NCBI RefSeq assembly: GCF_027497195.1
Contig: NZ_CP114905.1
Span: 2,528,001 to 2,592,000 of the forward strand
Direction: 5' to 3'
Source: Streptomyces sp. WMMC500
GTDB lineage: Bacteria > Actinomycetota > Actinomycetes > Streptomycetales > Streptomycetaceae
Length of the DNA: 64,000 bases
Part shown: positions 35,869-44,391 of the stretch, in pieces
Layout of the letters: every line of letters begins with the position of its first letter
How positions within the stretch are numbered: the first letter of the stretch is position 1
The notes under the pieces: model-generated
Database searches by the model: none
Told to the model about the DNA's origin: nothing
Seen by the model: the letters and a program-made list of their open reading frames with translations, nothing else
Made by a program: the position numbers and the translations under genes

Positions 35869-36675
35869 CTACGCCGCCGCGGCCCGGTCGGCCTCCACCC
35901 GCTCGCAGACGCGCGCGCAGGTGGTGGTGATGAGCCGGGAGACGTGCATCTGTGAGATGCCCATGCGCTCCGCGATCCTGCTCTGCGTCATGTCGCAGAA
36001 GAACCGCAGGTAGAGGATCTCGCGTTCGCGTTCCGGCAGCCGGCGCAGATGCGGTCGTACGGCCTCGCGGTCCACGGCCCGGTCGAAGCCGGGCTCGGCG
36101 CTGCCGAAGGTGTCGATGAGCGAGTAGCCGTCGCCGGTGTCGGTGAGGGTGGCGTCGAGGGAGAGGGTGGCGTAGCTCTCCAGGGCCTGCAGCCCCGTAC
36201 GCACCTCGTCCTCGGTCAGGCCGGCCGCCTCGGCGATGTCCGCGGTCGGCGGGAACCGGTCGTCGGCCGTGGTGGCCAGCGACATGCTCGCGCTGCGGAC
36301 GCGGTTGCGCAGTTCCTGGACCCGGCGGGGGACGTGCACACCCCACATGTGGTCACGGAAGTGCCGCTTCAGCTCGCCGACGATCGTCGGCACGGCGAAG
36401 CTCTCGAAGGCGTTGCCGCGCGCCGGGTCGTAGCGGCCGACGGCCTTCACCAGGCCGAGGTGCGCGACCTGTTCGAGGTCCTCCAGCGCCTCGCCGCGGT
36501 TCCTGAACTGGCGGGAGAGCCGCGCCGCCATCGGCATCCAGGCGCGTACGACCTCTTGCCGCAGCGCCTTCTTCTCGGGGCCCTCCGGCATCTCCGCGAG
36601 CCGGCGGAACTGCGCGGAGGTATCGGGTGCGTCGTCGTGCGGGTGCTTCCTGTTCCTTGCCCGGACATGCGCCAC
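35869..36675 (-). CDS. SigB/SigF-family RNA polymerase sigma factor
   Basis: This 268-residue protein is of the SigB/SigF/SigG type used for stress and differentiation. Region 2 contains DLEQVAHLGLVKAVGRYDPA and FESFAVPTIVGELKRHFRD, with VPRRVQELRNRV following. Region 3 covers the middle. Region 4 has LYLRFFCDMTQSRIAERMG followed by ISQMHVSRLI, the -35 binding helix-turn-helix. The GTG start at 36675 sits five bases after GGGAGGA. No anti-sigma or anti-anti-sigma gene is adjacent. The gas vesicle operon starts 6 kb upstream on the same strand, but a gap of 376 bp before this gene argues for its own promoter. Confidence 0.9.
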   Translation of the reverse strand: MAHVRARNRKHPHDDAPDTSAQFRRLAEMPEGPEKKALRQEVVRAWMPMAARLSRQFRNRGEALEDLEQVAHLGLVKAVGRYDPARGNAFESFAVPTIVGELKRHFRDHMWGVHVPRRVQELRNRVRSASMSLATTADDRFPPTADIAEAAGLTEDEVRTGLQALESYATLSLDATLTDTGDGYSLIDTFGSAEPGFDRAVDREAVRPHLRRLPEREREILYLRFFCDMTQSRIAERMGISQMHVSRLITTTCARVCERVEADRAAAA

Positions 36676-37051
36676 GGGGTCCTCCCTCGGGCGAGTTGCG
36701 AGCCTTCAGTTCTCGCGGAAGGACGGCGGCGGCGCCTCACCGGGTCGGCGGTGACCGGCCGGAAAACGACAACGCTCCGGACCGCACGCGACCGGGGCGC
36801 CGCGGCTGAGTAGCCGTCTGCTCCCGCGCGTGCCTCTGATCCGAAGCACGTGTGTCCGCCTGCCCACCGCCGGGCGATGCAAACGAGGCCGGGCGGACGA
36901 CTCCTCCAGATTACGCCGAGGCCGCACATCGCACGACCGGACGCGACGCGGCCCCGCCCCGGCCGGGCTCGGGCGCCCTCGCGGGTACGGCCGAGGGCAC
37001 GCGAGCGCGGCCGGGGGCGCACCCTGAGGCGCGGCCCGGCGGGGCGGCCGG
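36676..37051. other. intergenic region between gvpK and sigma factor genes
   Basis: This 376-base stretch should contain the sigma factor promoter. I see no gene and no clear regulatory motif. Confidence 0.4.
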
Positions 37052-37342
37052 TCAGCGCGGTCCTTCGACGTCGTCCACGAGGTTGCCGAGGGGACCGAGG
37101 TCGAGACCGAGGTCGGCACGCGAGATCCCGTGCCGCTCGCACAGCTCGTCCATCGCCTCGTCCAGGCGCAGCAGGGTCAGGCCGAGGCGCTCCTCCTGCG
37201 CCTCGGTGAGGCCGCCGGCCTCGAAGCGGCGCACGGCCTGCCGCTCCATGAGCTGGCGCAGCAGCTCCACGACCGTCAGCACCAGCGCCGCGAGGTCGCG
37301 CTGGGCGGTCTCCGGGTCGAGGTCCAGCCGCCGGCCGCTCAC
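37052..37342 (-). CDS. gvpK: gas vesicle protein GvpK
   Basis: This 96-residue protein matches GvpK, a minor component needed for gas vesicle assembly. The LDLDPETAQRDLAALVLTVV opening and LRQLMERQAVRRFEAGGL are the family core, followed by a DLGLDLGPLGNL tail. The GTG start overlaps the preceding gene stop as GTGA. It is the last gene of the cluster. Confidence 0.93.
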   Translation of the reverse strand: MSGRRLDLDPETAQRDLAALVLTVVELLRQLMERQAVRRFEAGGLTEAQEERLGLTLLRLDEAMDELCERHGISRADLGLDLGPLGNLVDDVEGPR

Positions 37343-37587
37343 GGCGCCCCCTCGTCGTACGGGCGCGGCGGCAGGTCGTCGTCCGGCCACGGGGACCCCG
37401 CCGTCGCCGCGACGGAGGCGAGGAGCGCGTGCAGCCGGATGCGGACCAGGTCGACGTCGGCGACCCGCAGCACGAGGTCGCCGGAGATGACGACACCGGT
37501 GCCGAGGAGCCGGTCCAGCAGGTCCACCAGGCTGGTCTGCCGCTGTGCCACGGGCCCCGGCGCCGGGCGCGTGGCGGGGCCCGTCAC
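37339..37587 (-). CDS. gvpS: gas vesicle protein GvpS (GvpA/GvpJ family)
   Basis: This 82-residue protein is of the GvpA/J family: SLVDLLDRLLGTGVVISGDL, then VLRVADVDLVRIRLHALLAS, matching the LxDVLDRVLDKGVVIDG pattern and the second helix. Its position between gvpL and gvpK matches the gvpS of streptomycete clusters. It overlaps both neighbours by 4 bp. It probably caps or nucleates the ribs rather than forming the bulk wall. Confidence 0.9.
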   Translation of the reverse strand: MTGPATRPAPGPVAQRQTSLVDLLDRLLGTGVVISGDLVLRVADVDLVRIRLHALLASVAATAGSPWPDDDLPPRPYDEGAP

Positions 37588-38372
37588 GGCGCCGCCTCCG
37601 GGGCGGCGAAGGAGTAGGGCGCCCAGGGGCCGTTGACCTCGACGCGTACGCCCGGCACGTCCGACTCGCGTGCGCGGGCGACGAACTCCCGCTCGCGCTC
37701 ACCGGCGACGAGGTACGAGACGTTGAGCACGTTCCTGCCGCCGCCGCGGGCCAGTTCACCGTTCTGCGGGCGCAGCAGCCGGTCCTCCTGGGCGACCCGG
37801 GAGAGCTGCGCGTGCAGCAGCCGGCAGGCGTGTGCCGCCCGTTCCCAGTCCTGCTCCTCACGTTCCCGGCGGCGCATCCGGCGGCGCAGGTAGTCGCGGC
37901 CGGACGGGCGGGGTGGGCGCTCGCCGGACGGGCGGGGTGCCCGCTCCCGTCCCGCGGCGGACTCGGCCTCGGGCGCCGGTTCCTCCAGGTACACCTTCAC
38001 GCCCCACTCGGCGAGCCCCGCCAGCCGGTGCAGCCCGGCGACGAGCCGGTCGTGGTCCTCGGTGAGCAGGCGCCGCACCCCGTCCTCACCGCGGTAGACG
38101 ACGGCCATCCGCAGCGGCAGCACCGCGCCCCGGGAGGAGACGGCGTCGACGACCTCCTGGTGGGCACGCGCGGTCCGCTCCAGCCAGCGGAGATCCTCCA
38201 GGTGCGCGCGCAGCGGTTCCTCGTCGAAGTCCACGGCCGGCACCGGGCTCCACACGCCCGCCAGCTCGCCGTGCTCCAGCAGGCGCACCGGTTCCCCGAC
38301 GACGCCGAGCAGCTCCGGCGGCAGCGGGGTGCCGCGGCGCGTGACGGCGTACAGATAGGCGAGCCGCGTCAT
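37584..38372 (-). CDS. gvpL: gas vesicle protein GvpL (GvpL/GvpF family)
   Basis: This 262-residue protein is of the GvpL/F family. It begins LAYLYAVTRRGTPLPPELLG, has HQEVVDAVSSRGAVLPLRM in the middle, and ends VEVNGPWAPYSFA, all family hallmarks. A Pro/Arg/Glu-rich insertion is present at about residues 150-175. The ATG overlaps the previous stop by 4 bp. GvpF/L proteins assist early vesicle nucleation and contact GvpA. Confidence 0.93.
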   Translation of the reverse strand: MTRLAYLYAVTRRGTPLPPELLGVVGEPVRLLEHGELAGVWSPVPAVDFDEEPLRAHLEDLRWLERTARAHQEVVDAVSSRGAVLPLRMAVVYRGEDGVRRLLTEDHDRLVAGLHRLAGLAEWGVKVYLEEPAPEAESAAGRERAPRPSGERPPRPSGRDYLRRRMRRREREEQDWERAAHACRLLHAQLSRVAQEDRLLRPQNGELARGGGRNVLNVSYLVAGEREREFVARARESDVPGVRVEVNGPWAPYSFAAPEAAP

Positions 38373-38719
38373 GTGGCTGTCTCCTCCCGGGTGGCGGTGG
38401 CCGCTTCGAGGGCGGCGATCCGGGACTCCAGGCGCTCGTTGCGGGCCTGCAGCTCCTCCGCGCGCCGGCCGTCCTCCCGGCGGCGGGCGCGGGAGGACAG
38501 CGCGGGGTCCTCCTCCCACCAGTCGATGCCCATCTCCCTGGCCTTGTCGACCGACGCCACGACGAGCCGGAGCTTGACCGTGAGCAGTTCGATGTCGAGC
38601 AGGTTGATCTGGATGTCCCCGGCGATGACGATGCCCTTGTCGAGCACGCGCTCCAGGATGTCGGCGAGGTTGGAGCCGCTTGCGCCGTAGGGCTCGGGGA
38701 CGCGCGACGCCGTGGTCAT
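38369..38719 (-). CDS. gvpJ: gas vesicle protein GvpJ (GvpA family)
   Basis: This 116-residue protein has a GvpA-type core: NLADILERVLDKGIVIAGDI, then QINLLDIELLTVKLRLVVAS, followed by DKAREMGIDWWEEDP, a pattern of GvpJ. A charged coiled-coil-like C-terminus (EELQARNERLESRIAALEAA) replaces the usual short tail. It starts 4 bp inside the end of the previous gene. Confidence 0.92.
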   Translation of the reverse strand: MTTASRVPEPYGASGSNLADILERVLDKGIVIAGDIQINLLDIELLTVKLRLVVASVDKAREMGIDWWEEDPALSSRARRREDGRRAEELQARNERLESRIAALEAATATREETAT

Positions 38720-39693
38720 CGGGCGGCCCGCTCGTCTTCGTACTCGTACTCCTCCTCGGCCTCGTCCTCGTACGCGCCGTCTCCGGCCTCGGCCCGGTCC
38801 TCCGCGTCCTCCTCGTACTCGTCCTCCTCCGGCGGCTCCTCGTCCGCGTACGCCGCCTCGTCCTCGGCCGCCTCTGCCTCGGCCACCTCCTCGTGGCTGC
38901 GGACCAGCTCGCCGTCGCGGATCTCGCCGCGCCAGCCGCCGCTGGCCTCGCCCTGCATCGAGAGGTGCCGCGCGAAGTGCTTGAGGTCGAGCCGCACCCG
39001 GCGGCCCTGGGCGCGCCAGATGTTGCCGGTCTTCTCGAACAGGCCGCGGGGGTAGTACTCGACGATCAGCAGGACGCGGGTGAGCGCGGGCGCCAGCTCG
39101 TGGAACGTGACGACGCCCTTCGTGGTGCCCTTCGCGCCCTCCGAACTCCAGACGATGCGCTCGTCGGGGATCTGCTCGGTGGTGGTGCTCTTCCAGCTCC
39201 GGCTGGAGATGAAGATCTTCGCCTGCCAGTCCGAGCCGGTGTCGCCGGTCGCGGACGCGCTCTTCACGCCTTTGGCGAAGCGGCTGAACTCGTCGTACTG
39301 CGTCCACTGGTCGTACGCCTCGCGCACCGGGACGCCCACGTCGACCTGCTCGACGATGGTGGTCGGCCGGCTGCCGCCCTTCGCGGACCGCTTGCCGCCG
39401 CCGGTCAGCGCGCCGAGCTTGCCGAGCACGCCGTCCTTGACCTTGCCGGCGCCGGCCTTCAGCGCGGCCTTGCCCAGCGAGCCGCCGCTCGGGAGCAGTT
39501 GGCCGAGGCCGGGACCGCGGCCCTCGGCGGCGTCGTTCAGCCGCGAGGTGGTCTCGCCGAGCCTGCGGCCCGCGTTCATCGCGGCGTGCTGCAACTGCGC
39601 GGTGGCGTACGACTGGAGCGCGGAGACCAGGCGTTCGGTCTGCGGGCTGCCGGTCACCGTCTTCAGCAGCGAAGGCGTCTTCGACTCAGCCAC
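38716..39693 (-). CDS. gvpZ: gas vesicle cluster protein GvpZ (SRPBCC domain)
   Basis: This 325-residue protein is in the gvpZ position. The N-terminal about 110 residues are Ala/Gly-rich. An SRPBCC (START-like) domain is at about 110-250: TTIVEQVDVGVPVREAYDQW to EYYPRGLFEKTGNIWRAQ, like coenzyme Q-binding/cyclase-like proteins. The last about 60 residues are extremely acidic, with repeated EEDEYEEDAED and EEEYEYED. The GTG start overlaps gvpY by 8 bp. The role in vesicle formation is unknown; the acidic tail may interact with the basic tail of GvpY. Confidence 0.85.
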   Translation of the reverse strand: MAESKTPSLLKTVTGSPQTERLVSALQSYATAQLQHAAMNAGRRLGETTSRLNDAAEGRGPGLGQLLPSGGSLGKAALKAGAGKVKDGVLGKLGALTGGGKRSAKGGSRPTTIVEQVDVGVPVREAYDQWTQYDEFSRFAKGVKSASATGDTGSDWQAKIFISSRSWKSTTTEQIPDERIVWSSEGAKGTTKGVVTFHELAPALTRVLLIVEYYPRGLFEKTGNIWRAQGRRVRLDLKHFARHLSMQGEASGGWRGEIRDGELVRSHEEVAEAEAAEDEAAYADEEPPEEDEYEEDAEDRAEAGDGAYEDEAEEEYEYEDERAAR

Positions 39694-40267
39694 GGCGGCC
39701 GCCTCCCCTCGTGCCGGCGGACTTCGCGGTGCCCGCCTTCTTGGCGGAGGACGCGGTGCGCCGGGCGCCCGAGGCCGCCTTCTTCGCCGGCTTCGCCGCC
39801 GCCGCGGCCTTCCTGCGCGGCGCCTGTTTCCCGGACGCCTTCTTCTTCGGCGCGGGCGTGTCGTGCGCTTCCGGCACCTCGTCCTCGTCGCGTTCCGCCC
39901 GCTCGTCGGTCTCGTCGTGCTCGTCGGCGTCCGCGGGCTCGTCCCGCCCGCCGGTCAGCCGGTCCTGCAGACCGCGGGTGCGGTCTTCGAGGCGGTCGGC
40001 GAGGCCGCTGACCCGGCGCTCGACGAGCGCTCCGGTCGCCGCCTTGCCGACCCCGCCGAGGTCCCGGCGCAACTGGTCACCGACCTGCTTCAACTGCGGG
40101 CTGGCGTTCAGCCGCTCGGTGAGCAGCGAGCCCACCGCCTGCGGGCTGAGCGGCAGCTTCCTGCCCGCCGCCGCGCCCGCGAGCGTCAGTGCGAGCTTGG
40201 CCTTTCTGGTACGTCCCAACACGTAGCCGGCGCATACTCCCAGCGCCAGCGGAAGCCGGTTCGTCAT
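39686..40267 (-). CDS. gvpY: gas vesicle cluster protein GvpY, basic C-terminal tail
   Basis: This 193-residue protein is in the gvpY position. The N-terminal about 95 residues (LALGVCAGYVLGRTRKAKLA, then LTLAGAAAGRKL) look membrane-interacting or amphipathic. The C-terminal half is low complexity: an acidic stretch (DEHDETDERAERDEDE), then KKKASGKQAPRRKAAAAAKP and further Lys/Ala/Arg-rich repeats like those of histone H1. The ATG at 40267 overlaps the gvpG stop by 4 bp. No enzymatic domain is recognised. Confidence 0.8.
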   Translation of the reverse strand: MTNRLPLALGVCAGYVLGRTRKAKLALTLAGAAAGRKLPLSPQAVGSLLTERLNASPQLKQVGDQLRRDLGGVGKAATGALVERRVSGLADRLEDRTRGLQDRLTGGRDEPADADEHDETDERAERDEDEVPEAHDTPAPKKKASGKQAPRRKAAAAAKPAKKAASGARRTASSAKKAGTAKSAGTRGGGRRG

Positions 40268-40527
40268 TTCTCTGTCCGTTCTGTGTCGTCGAGGAACCGG
40301 ACGGGCGACTGCTCGAGCCCGCCGAGCAACTCGTCCTCCCTCCGGTCGAACTCCTCCTGGTCGATGTCGCCGGCGTCCAGCCGCGCCGCCAGCGCGGCCA
40401 GCTCCCGCTGCACCGCCTGGGGGTCGTAGTACTGGCGCTCGGCCTCCGCGATCACCTGGCGCAGCACCCACAGCGGGCCGCGGACCGGGGCCGCGGGCAG
40501 CTTCAGCAGTTCACCCAGCAGACCCAC
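40264..40527 (-). CDS. gvpG: gas vesicle protein GvpG
   Basis: This 87-residue protein has the GvpG pattern: MGLLGELLKLPAAPVRGPLW, then VIAEAERQYYDP, then LAARLDAGDIDQEEFDRRED, which resembles SHOCT-like short domains. The GTG start is three bases after the gvpF stop. It is a conserved assembly factor of gas vesicle clusters. Confidence 0.92.
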   Translation of the reverse strand: MGLLGELLKLPAAPVRGPLWVLRQVIAEAERQYYDPQAVQRELAALAARLDAGDIDQEEFDRREDELLGGLEQSPVRFLDDTERTEK

Positions 40528-40530
40528 GGA

Positions 40531-41307
40531 TCACCGCCGGCCGGACGTCGTGCCCTGTCCGGCGTGCTGCGCGGCCGGGCCGGGCTCGGCGGCGGCGAAG
40601 CTGTAGGGCGGCAGCGGCCCGTAGACGCGCACGTCGACGTGCGCCTCGGCCGCGTTCAGCCGGGCCAGCGCCCCGGTGAAGTCGTCGACGCGGTCGTCGG
40701 GCACCAGGAACGAGATGTTCGCCAGCCACGCCTCGCTGCCCGGACCCGGGCTCACCGCGTCGGCGTACGGCTCAAGCTCCTGCTCGATGCGCCGGGCGTC
40801 GACGGCCTCCCGCCGGCGTACCGCGTCGGCCATCAGCTCGCCGAGCCGGACTCGCTCCTGGTATCCGGCGTCGCCGCCGCGTGCGCGCTGTGCCTCGTTG
40901 AGGGCCTGAAGCTCCGGCTCCTCGGTCAGCACCAGGCGCAGCACCTCTTCTTCGCGGTGAGCCGCCTTGACGTTGAACTCCCTGCGGCCTTCCAGGGCGT
41001 CGAGCCGCTCGCGGAAGTGCCCGGCGCGCTCCGCCAGCACCCGCCGCACCGACGCCTCGTCGTGTGCCAGGCAGCCGAAGCGCAGCGGCAGCACGCTCCC
41101 CGTGGCGCCCGCGGCGACCAGCACCTCCTGATGGGCCATCAGGTCGCGGCGGCGCGGCTTGAGGTCGTCGGGCGCCTCACTGACCAGCGCGGCCAGGTCG
41201 CCCTGCGGCACCGAGCGCACGGTTCCGGCCGGTTCGCCGACGCCGCGGGTTCCCTCGGGCACCGGTGCCTGGTGCGAGCGCACGAATCCGTACACGTAGA
41301 TGCTCAT
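40531..41307 (-). CDS. gvpF: gas vesicle protein GvpF (GvpL/GvpF family)
   Basis: This 258-residue protein opens [19 protein letters not shown] and ends [18 protein letters not shown], both typical of the GvpL/F family. [20 protein letters not shown] and [14 protein letters not shown] are also present. It overlaps gvpA by 4 bp. It is paralogous to gvpL in this cluster (same family, same end motif GPxxPYSFA). It is thought to help start vesicle assembly. Confidence 0.94.
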   Translation of the reverse strand: MSIYVYGFVRSHQAPVPEGTRGVGEPAGTVRSVPQGDLAALVSEAPDDLKPRRRDLMAHQEVLVAAGATGSVLPLRFGCLAHDEASVRRVLAERAGHFRERLDALEGRREFNVKAAHREEEVLRLVLTEEPELQALNEAQRARGGDAGYQERVRLGELMADAVRRREAVDARRIEQELEPYADAVSPGPGSEAWLANISFLVPDDRVDDFTGALARLNAAEAHVDVRVYGPLPPYSFAAAEPGPAAQHAGQGTTSGRR

Positions 41308-41747
41308 CCGTCCGTCTCCTTCCGGCGGGCGGAGCTGCGCCGGGCCGGCTGCTTGGTGCGCTCGGCGGCCGGTTCCTCGGAGCGTTCGCCGCCGCGCTCG
41401 CGGCCCTGCGAGAACGCGTCCGACAGGGTCTCGGCGGCTCCCGCCAGCGCACCCTTCGTCTTGGCGCCGGCACCGCTCTCCACCGTGCTGTCGAGGATCT
41501 CCGGCAGCCCCTTGCTCTTGTTCGGCCCGGCCTCCAGGTCCAGCCGGTTCGCCGCCTCGGCGAACCGCAGATAGGTGTCGACGCTGGCGACGACCACGCG
41601 GACGTCGATCTTCAGCAACTCGATCCCGACCAGCGAGACACGCACGAACGCGTCGATCACCAGCCCGCGGTCGAGCACCAGTTCCAGGACGTCGTACAGC
41701 GAACTCGAACCGCCGCCGCCCGTCTGCTGTTGCGGTACCACGGTCAT
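41304..41747 (-). CDS. gvpA: gas vesicle structural protein GvpA
   Basis: This 147-residue protein has the GvpA core: [20 protein letters not shown], then [20 protein letters not shown], then [16 protein letters not shown]. This forms the ribs of the vesicle wall in other organisms. It is longer than the about 70-residue cyanobacterial GvpA because of a Lys/Glu/Arg-rich C-terminus, as usual in streptomycetes. The ATG at 41747 follows GGAAGGA. It is the second gene of the operon. Confidence 0.93.
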   Translation of the reverse strand: MTVVPQQQTGGGGSSSLYDVLELVLDRGLVIDAFVRVSLVGIELLKIDVRVVVASVDTYLRFAEAANRLDLEAGPNKSKGLPEILDSTVESGAGAKTKGALAGAAETLSDAFSQGRERGGERSEEPAAERTKQPARRSSARRKETDG

Positions 41748-41796
41748 GTCGGATGTCCTTCCCTTGCCTCTCGCGGCGTTCGTGCCGGCGGGTCCG

Positions 41797-42111
41797 TCAT
41801 CGGGGATCCGGCCGGCCGCGCTCGTAGCGGCGGATGCGCCGGTAGCCCGTGAGCCGGCCGCCCGGGTCGGCGGTGACCTCGTAGGTGGCGAGCAGGCTCG
41901 TCGTGTCCGGGACACGCGGGACCTCCACCACTTCGAGGTGCAGCGTCCAGCCGTCGTCACCGTTTCCGGTCATCGAGGTGACTCCCTCGGCGGTCAGCCC
42001 GGTGGCCTCGCCGAACTCCTCGCGCACGGCGACCGACAGCCCCGCCGGCCGCGACGCGCCGCGGTCTCCCCTGGACCCGGCCTCGTCCTTGCCGTCCCTG
42101 TTCTGACTCAT
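41797..42111 (-). CDS. gvpO: gas vesicle protein GvpO
   Basis: This 104-residue protein begins the gas vesicle operon. [20 protein letters not shown], then [20 protein letters not shown] and RRYERG, match the GvpO family. The N-terminal about 25 residues are charged and disordered. Its ATG is 96 bases from the divergent F420 enzyme gene, so the operon promoter must lie in 42112-42207 or use part of that gene. Confidence 0.9.
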   Translation of the reverse strand: MSQNRDGKDEAGSRGDRGASRPAGLSVAVREEFGEATGLTAEGVTSMTGNGDDGWTLHLEVVEVPRVPDTTSLLATYEVTADPGGRLTGYRRIRRYERGRPDPR

Positions 42112-42207
42112 GACCCCGTGTGACCGTCAGCGCGCCGGTCAAACCTCGGCCGGCACGGATCGGGGAACCCGCGGTTTCCCCGCGACCCGAACGGGGAACC
42201 GGTCTTT

Positions 42208-43179
42208 ATGGTGCAAATCGGATACACGATGATGACGGAGCAGGCCGGGCCCAGGGAACTCGTCGCGCACGTGGTCGGCGCCGAGGAGGCGGGCTTCGAC
42301 TTCTCGGTCACCTCCGACCACTACTTCCCCTGGCTACGCTCCCAGGGGCACAGCCCGTACGCCTGGAGCGTCCTCGGCGCCGCCGCGCAGGCGACGTCGC
42401 GCATCCCCCTCATGACGTACGTGACGTGCCCGATCATGCGCTACCACCCCGCGGTCGTGGCGCAGAAGGCCGCGACGCTGGACCTGCTCGCGCAGGGCCG
42501 CTTCCGGCTCGGGCTGGGGGCCGGCGAGAACCTGAACGAGCACGTCGTCGGGCGCGGCTGGCCGGGGGCCGACGTCCGGCACGAGATGCTCGAGGAGGCC
42601 ATCGGCATCATCCGCGCCCTCTTCGCCGGCGGCCACGTCACCCGGCACGGCACGCACTTCTCGGTCGACTCCGCGCGGCTGTGGGACCTGCCGGACCGGC
42701 CGCCGCCGATCGGCGTCGCGGTCTCGGGCGCGCAGTCCTGCGCGCTGGCCGGGCGCCTCGCCGACCTCGTCATCGCCACGGAGCCCAAGGCGGGGCTGCT
42801 GGAGGCGTTCGACCGGCACGGCGGCGCGGGCAAGCCGCGCGTGGGGCAGTTGCCGGTCAGCTACGACCCGGACCGCGCGGCGGCGGTCGAGCGCGCGCAC
42901 GACGAGTTCCGCTGGTTCGGCAGCGGCTGGAAGGTGAACGCGGAACTCCCCCACCCGGACTCCTTCGCCGCCGCCACCCGCTTCGTCACCCCCGACGACG
43001 TCGCCGCGTCCCTCCCCTGCGGCGCCGACCCGGCGGTCTTCGTCGAGGCCGTCCGCCCCTTCGTGGACGCCGGTTTCACGGAGGTCGCACTCGTCCAGAT
43101 CGGCGGCGAGACGCAGCCGGCGTTCCTGCGCTGGGCCTCGAAGACGCTCCTGCCCGCGCTCCGCGCGGAGTTCGGCTGA
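42208..43179 (+). CDS. F420-dependent LLM-class oxidoreductase (TIGR03557-like)
   Basis: This 323-residue protein has the luciferase-like TIM barrel. MVQIGYTMMTEQAGPRELV opens the first strand; SVTSDHYFPWLRSQGHSPYA, then VTCPIMRYHPAVVAQKAATL and LGLGAGENLNEHV are typical of the TIGR03557 F420 family (close to glucose-6-phosphate dehydrogenase-like and G6PDH-related enzymes). The substrate is unknown. The ATG at 42208 precedes this motif; the ribosome site is weak. It is divergent from gvpO. Confidence 0.88.
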   Translation: MVQIGYTMMTEQAGPRELVAHVVGAEEAGFDFSVTSDHYFPWLRSQGHSPYAWSVLGAAAQATSRIPLMTYVTCPIMRYHPAVVAQKAATLDLLAQGRFRLGLGAGENLNEHVVGRGWPGADVRHEMLEEAIGIIRALFAGGHVTRHGTHFSVDSARLWDLPDRPPPIGVAVSGAQSCALAGRLADLVIATEPKAGLLEAFDRHGGAGKPRVGQLPVSYDPDRAAAVERAHDEFRWFGSGWKVNAELPHPDSFAAATRFVTPDDVAASLPCGADPAVFVEAVRPFVDAGFTEVALVQIGGETQPAFLRWASKTLLPALRAEFG

Positions 43180-43421
43180 ACACCCGCGGGCACGGCCCGG
43201 CGGCGTGGGGCGGGTCGCCGCGCGCCGCCCGAGCGTCGCGAATCGTCAACCTCCTGGCGCGGAACGACAAGGAGGGACGCTCCCGTCGACCGCATTCTGA
43301 ACATCAGCCGCGCCGCCACGGGCTTTCGGACCACCCGAATTCCCGGGATCCACGAGGTGGGCGGCACTGAGCATGCTCAGTGCCGGGCGCGCAGAAACCG
43401 GCACCGGGAGAAGGAGTCGAC

Positions 43422-44318
43422 GTGCGGATACGCCAGATCATCACGGCCGCTGCTCTGGGCAGCGCGCTCGTGCTCGGCGCGGGGGTCGCACCCACCCATG
43501 GAACACCGGCCCAGGGCCTCGGCACCGCGGAAAGCCGCGGCGCAGCGCCCACCGCTTCCGTCGTACAAAACCGCATCATGTCCTGGAACTCGAACGGACA
43601 GGAAAATGGGACACCCGCGCTTGTCGCGGCACAGATCAAGCGTTTCAAGCCGCAGATCGTGCTGCTCCAGGAATCCTGCAAGGGGGAGGTCGACACCGCC
43701 GTCAGGACGCTGCGGCAGCAGGGCCTTGTCTACAAGGCCTACCACGCCGACTGGCCCGACCTGTTCACTCTGGGCTGCGACAACGGGCCGCTTCAGGTGA
43801 CGCATTCGGTTCTCGTGGCCGAGGGAACCACCATGCACGGCACCCCCGGCACCGCTCTGTACGAGGACAGGGACTGGCCGGAGCGCCGAAAGTTCACCAT
43901 CTTCCAGGTGCGGCTGGCGGGCATGGACGTCTATGTGGCCAACACCCACCTCAGCGACGGCGGCGATGCCGACCTGCGCCAGGACCAACTGAACCAGCTC
44001 ATGGAGGCGACCCGGGGCATGCCGAACATGGTGCTCGCAGGTGACCTGAACGCGCAGCCCTCCTACCCGGAGATGGAACCCCTGTGGGCGTACAAGTTCG
44101 CCGACGCCGATCCGTCCTGCACGCGCGGCAAGAACCCCCAGAACAGCCCGTGCCAGTACACACAGGTGGGCTCGAAGAAGAAGTTCGACTACGTCATGAC
44201 CAAGGGAGCCGTTCACACCAAGCGGTGCACGCTGGGCCATGTGAACGACGACCACCGCGTCGTGGTCAGCGACCTGACGGCCGGCGCACCCTCCGGCCGG
44301 GTCTGCGACCTGGTCTGA
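43422..44318 (+). CDS. secreted endonuclease/exonuclease/phosphatase-family protein
   Basis: This 298-residue protein has a signal peptide (IITAAALGSALVLGAGVAPT) and a DNase I/EEP fold. RIMSWNSNGQ is the first strand with the metal-side Asn; QIVLLQESCK holds the metal Glu; VANTHLSD, then LAGDLNAQPS and VNDDHRVVVSDL supply the catalytic His, Asp-Asn and His-Asp. Six or more cysteines fit an extracellular enzyme. It could be a secreted nuclease, phosphodiesterase or sphingomyelinase-like protein. The GTG at 43422 is five bases after AAGGAG. Confidence 0.85.
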   Translation: MRIRQIITAAALGSALVLGAGVAPTHGTPAQGLGTAESRGAAPTASVVQNRIMSWNSNGQENGTPALVAAQIKRFKPQIVLLQESCKGEVDTAVRTLRQQGLVYKAYHADWPDLFTLGCDNGPLQVTHSVLVAEGTTMHGTPGTALYEDRDWPERRKFTIFQVRLAGMDVYVANTHLSDGGDADLRQDQLNQLMEATRGMPNMVLAGDLNAQPSYPEMEPLWAYKFADADPSCTRGKNPQNSPCQYTQVGSKKKFDYVMTKGAVHTKRCTLGHVNDDHRVVVSDLTAGAPSGRVCDLV

Positions 44319-44391
44319 CCACCACCCGTGCGTCCGGCGTCCCCTCGGACCGCCGGACGCACGGCGCGGTCCCCGATCCGCCGGTCCCCCG

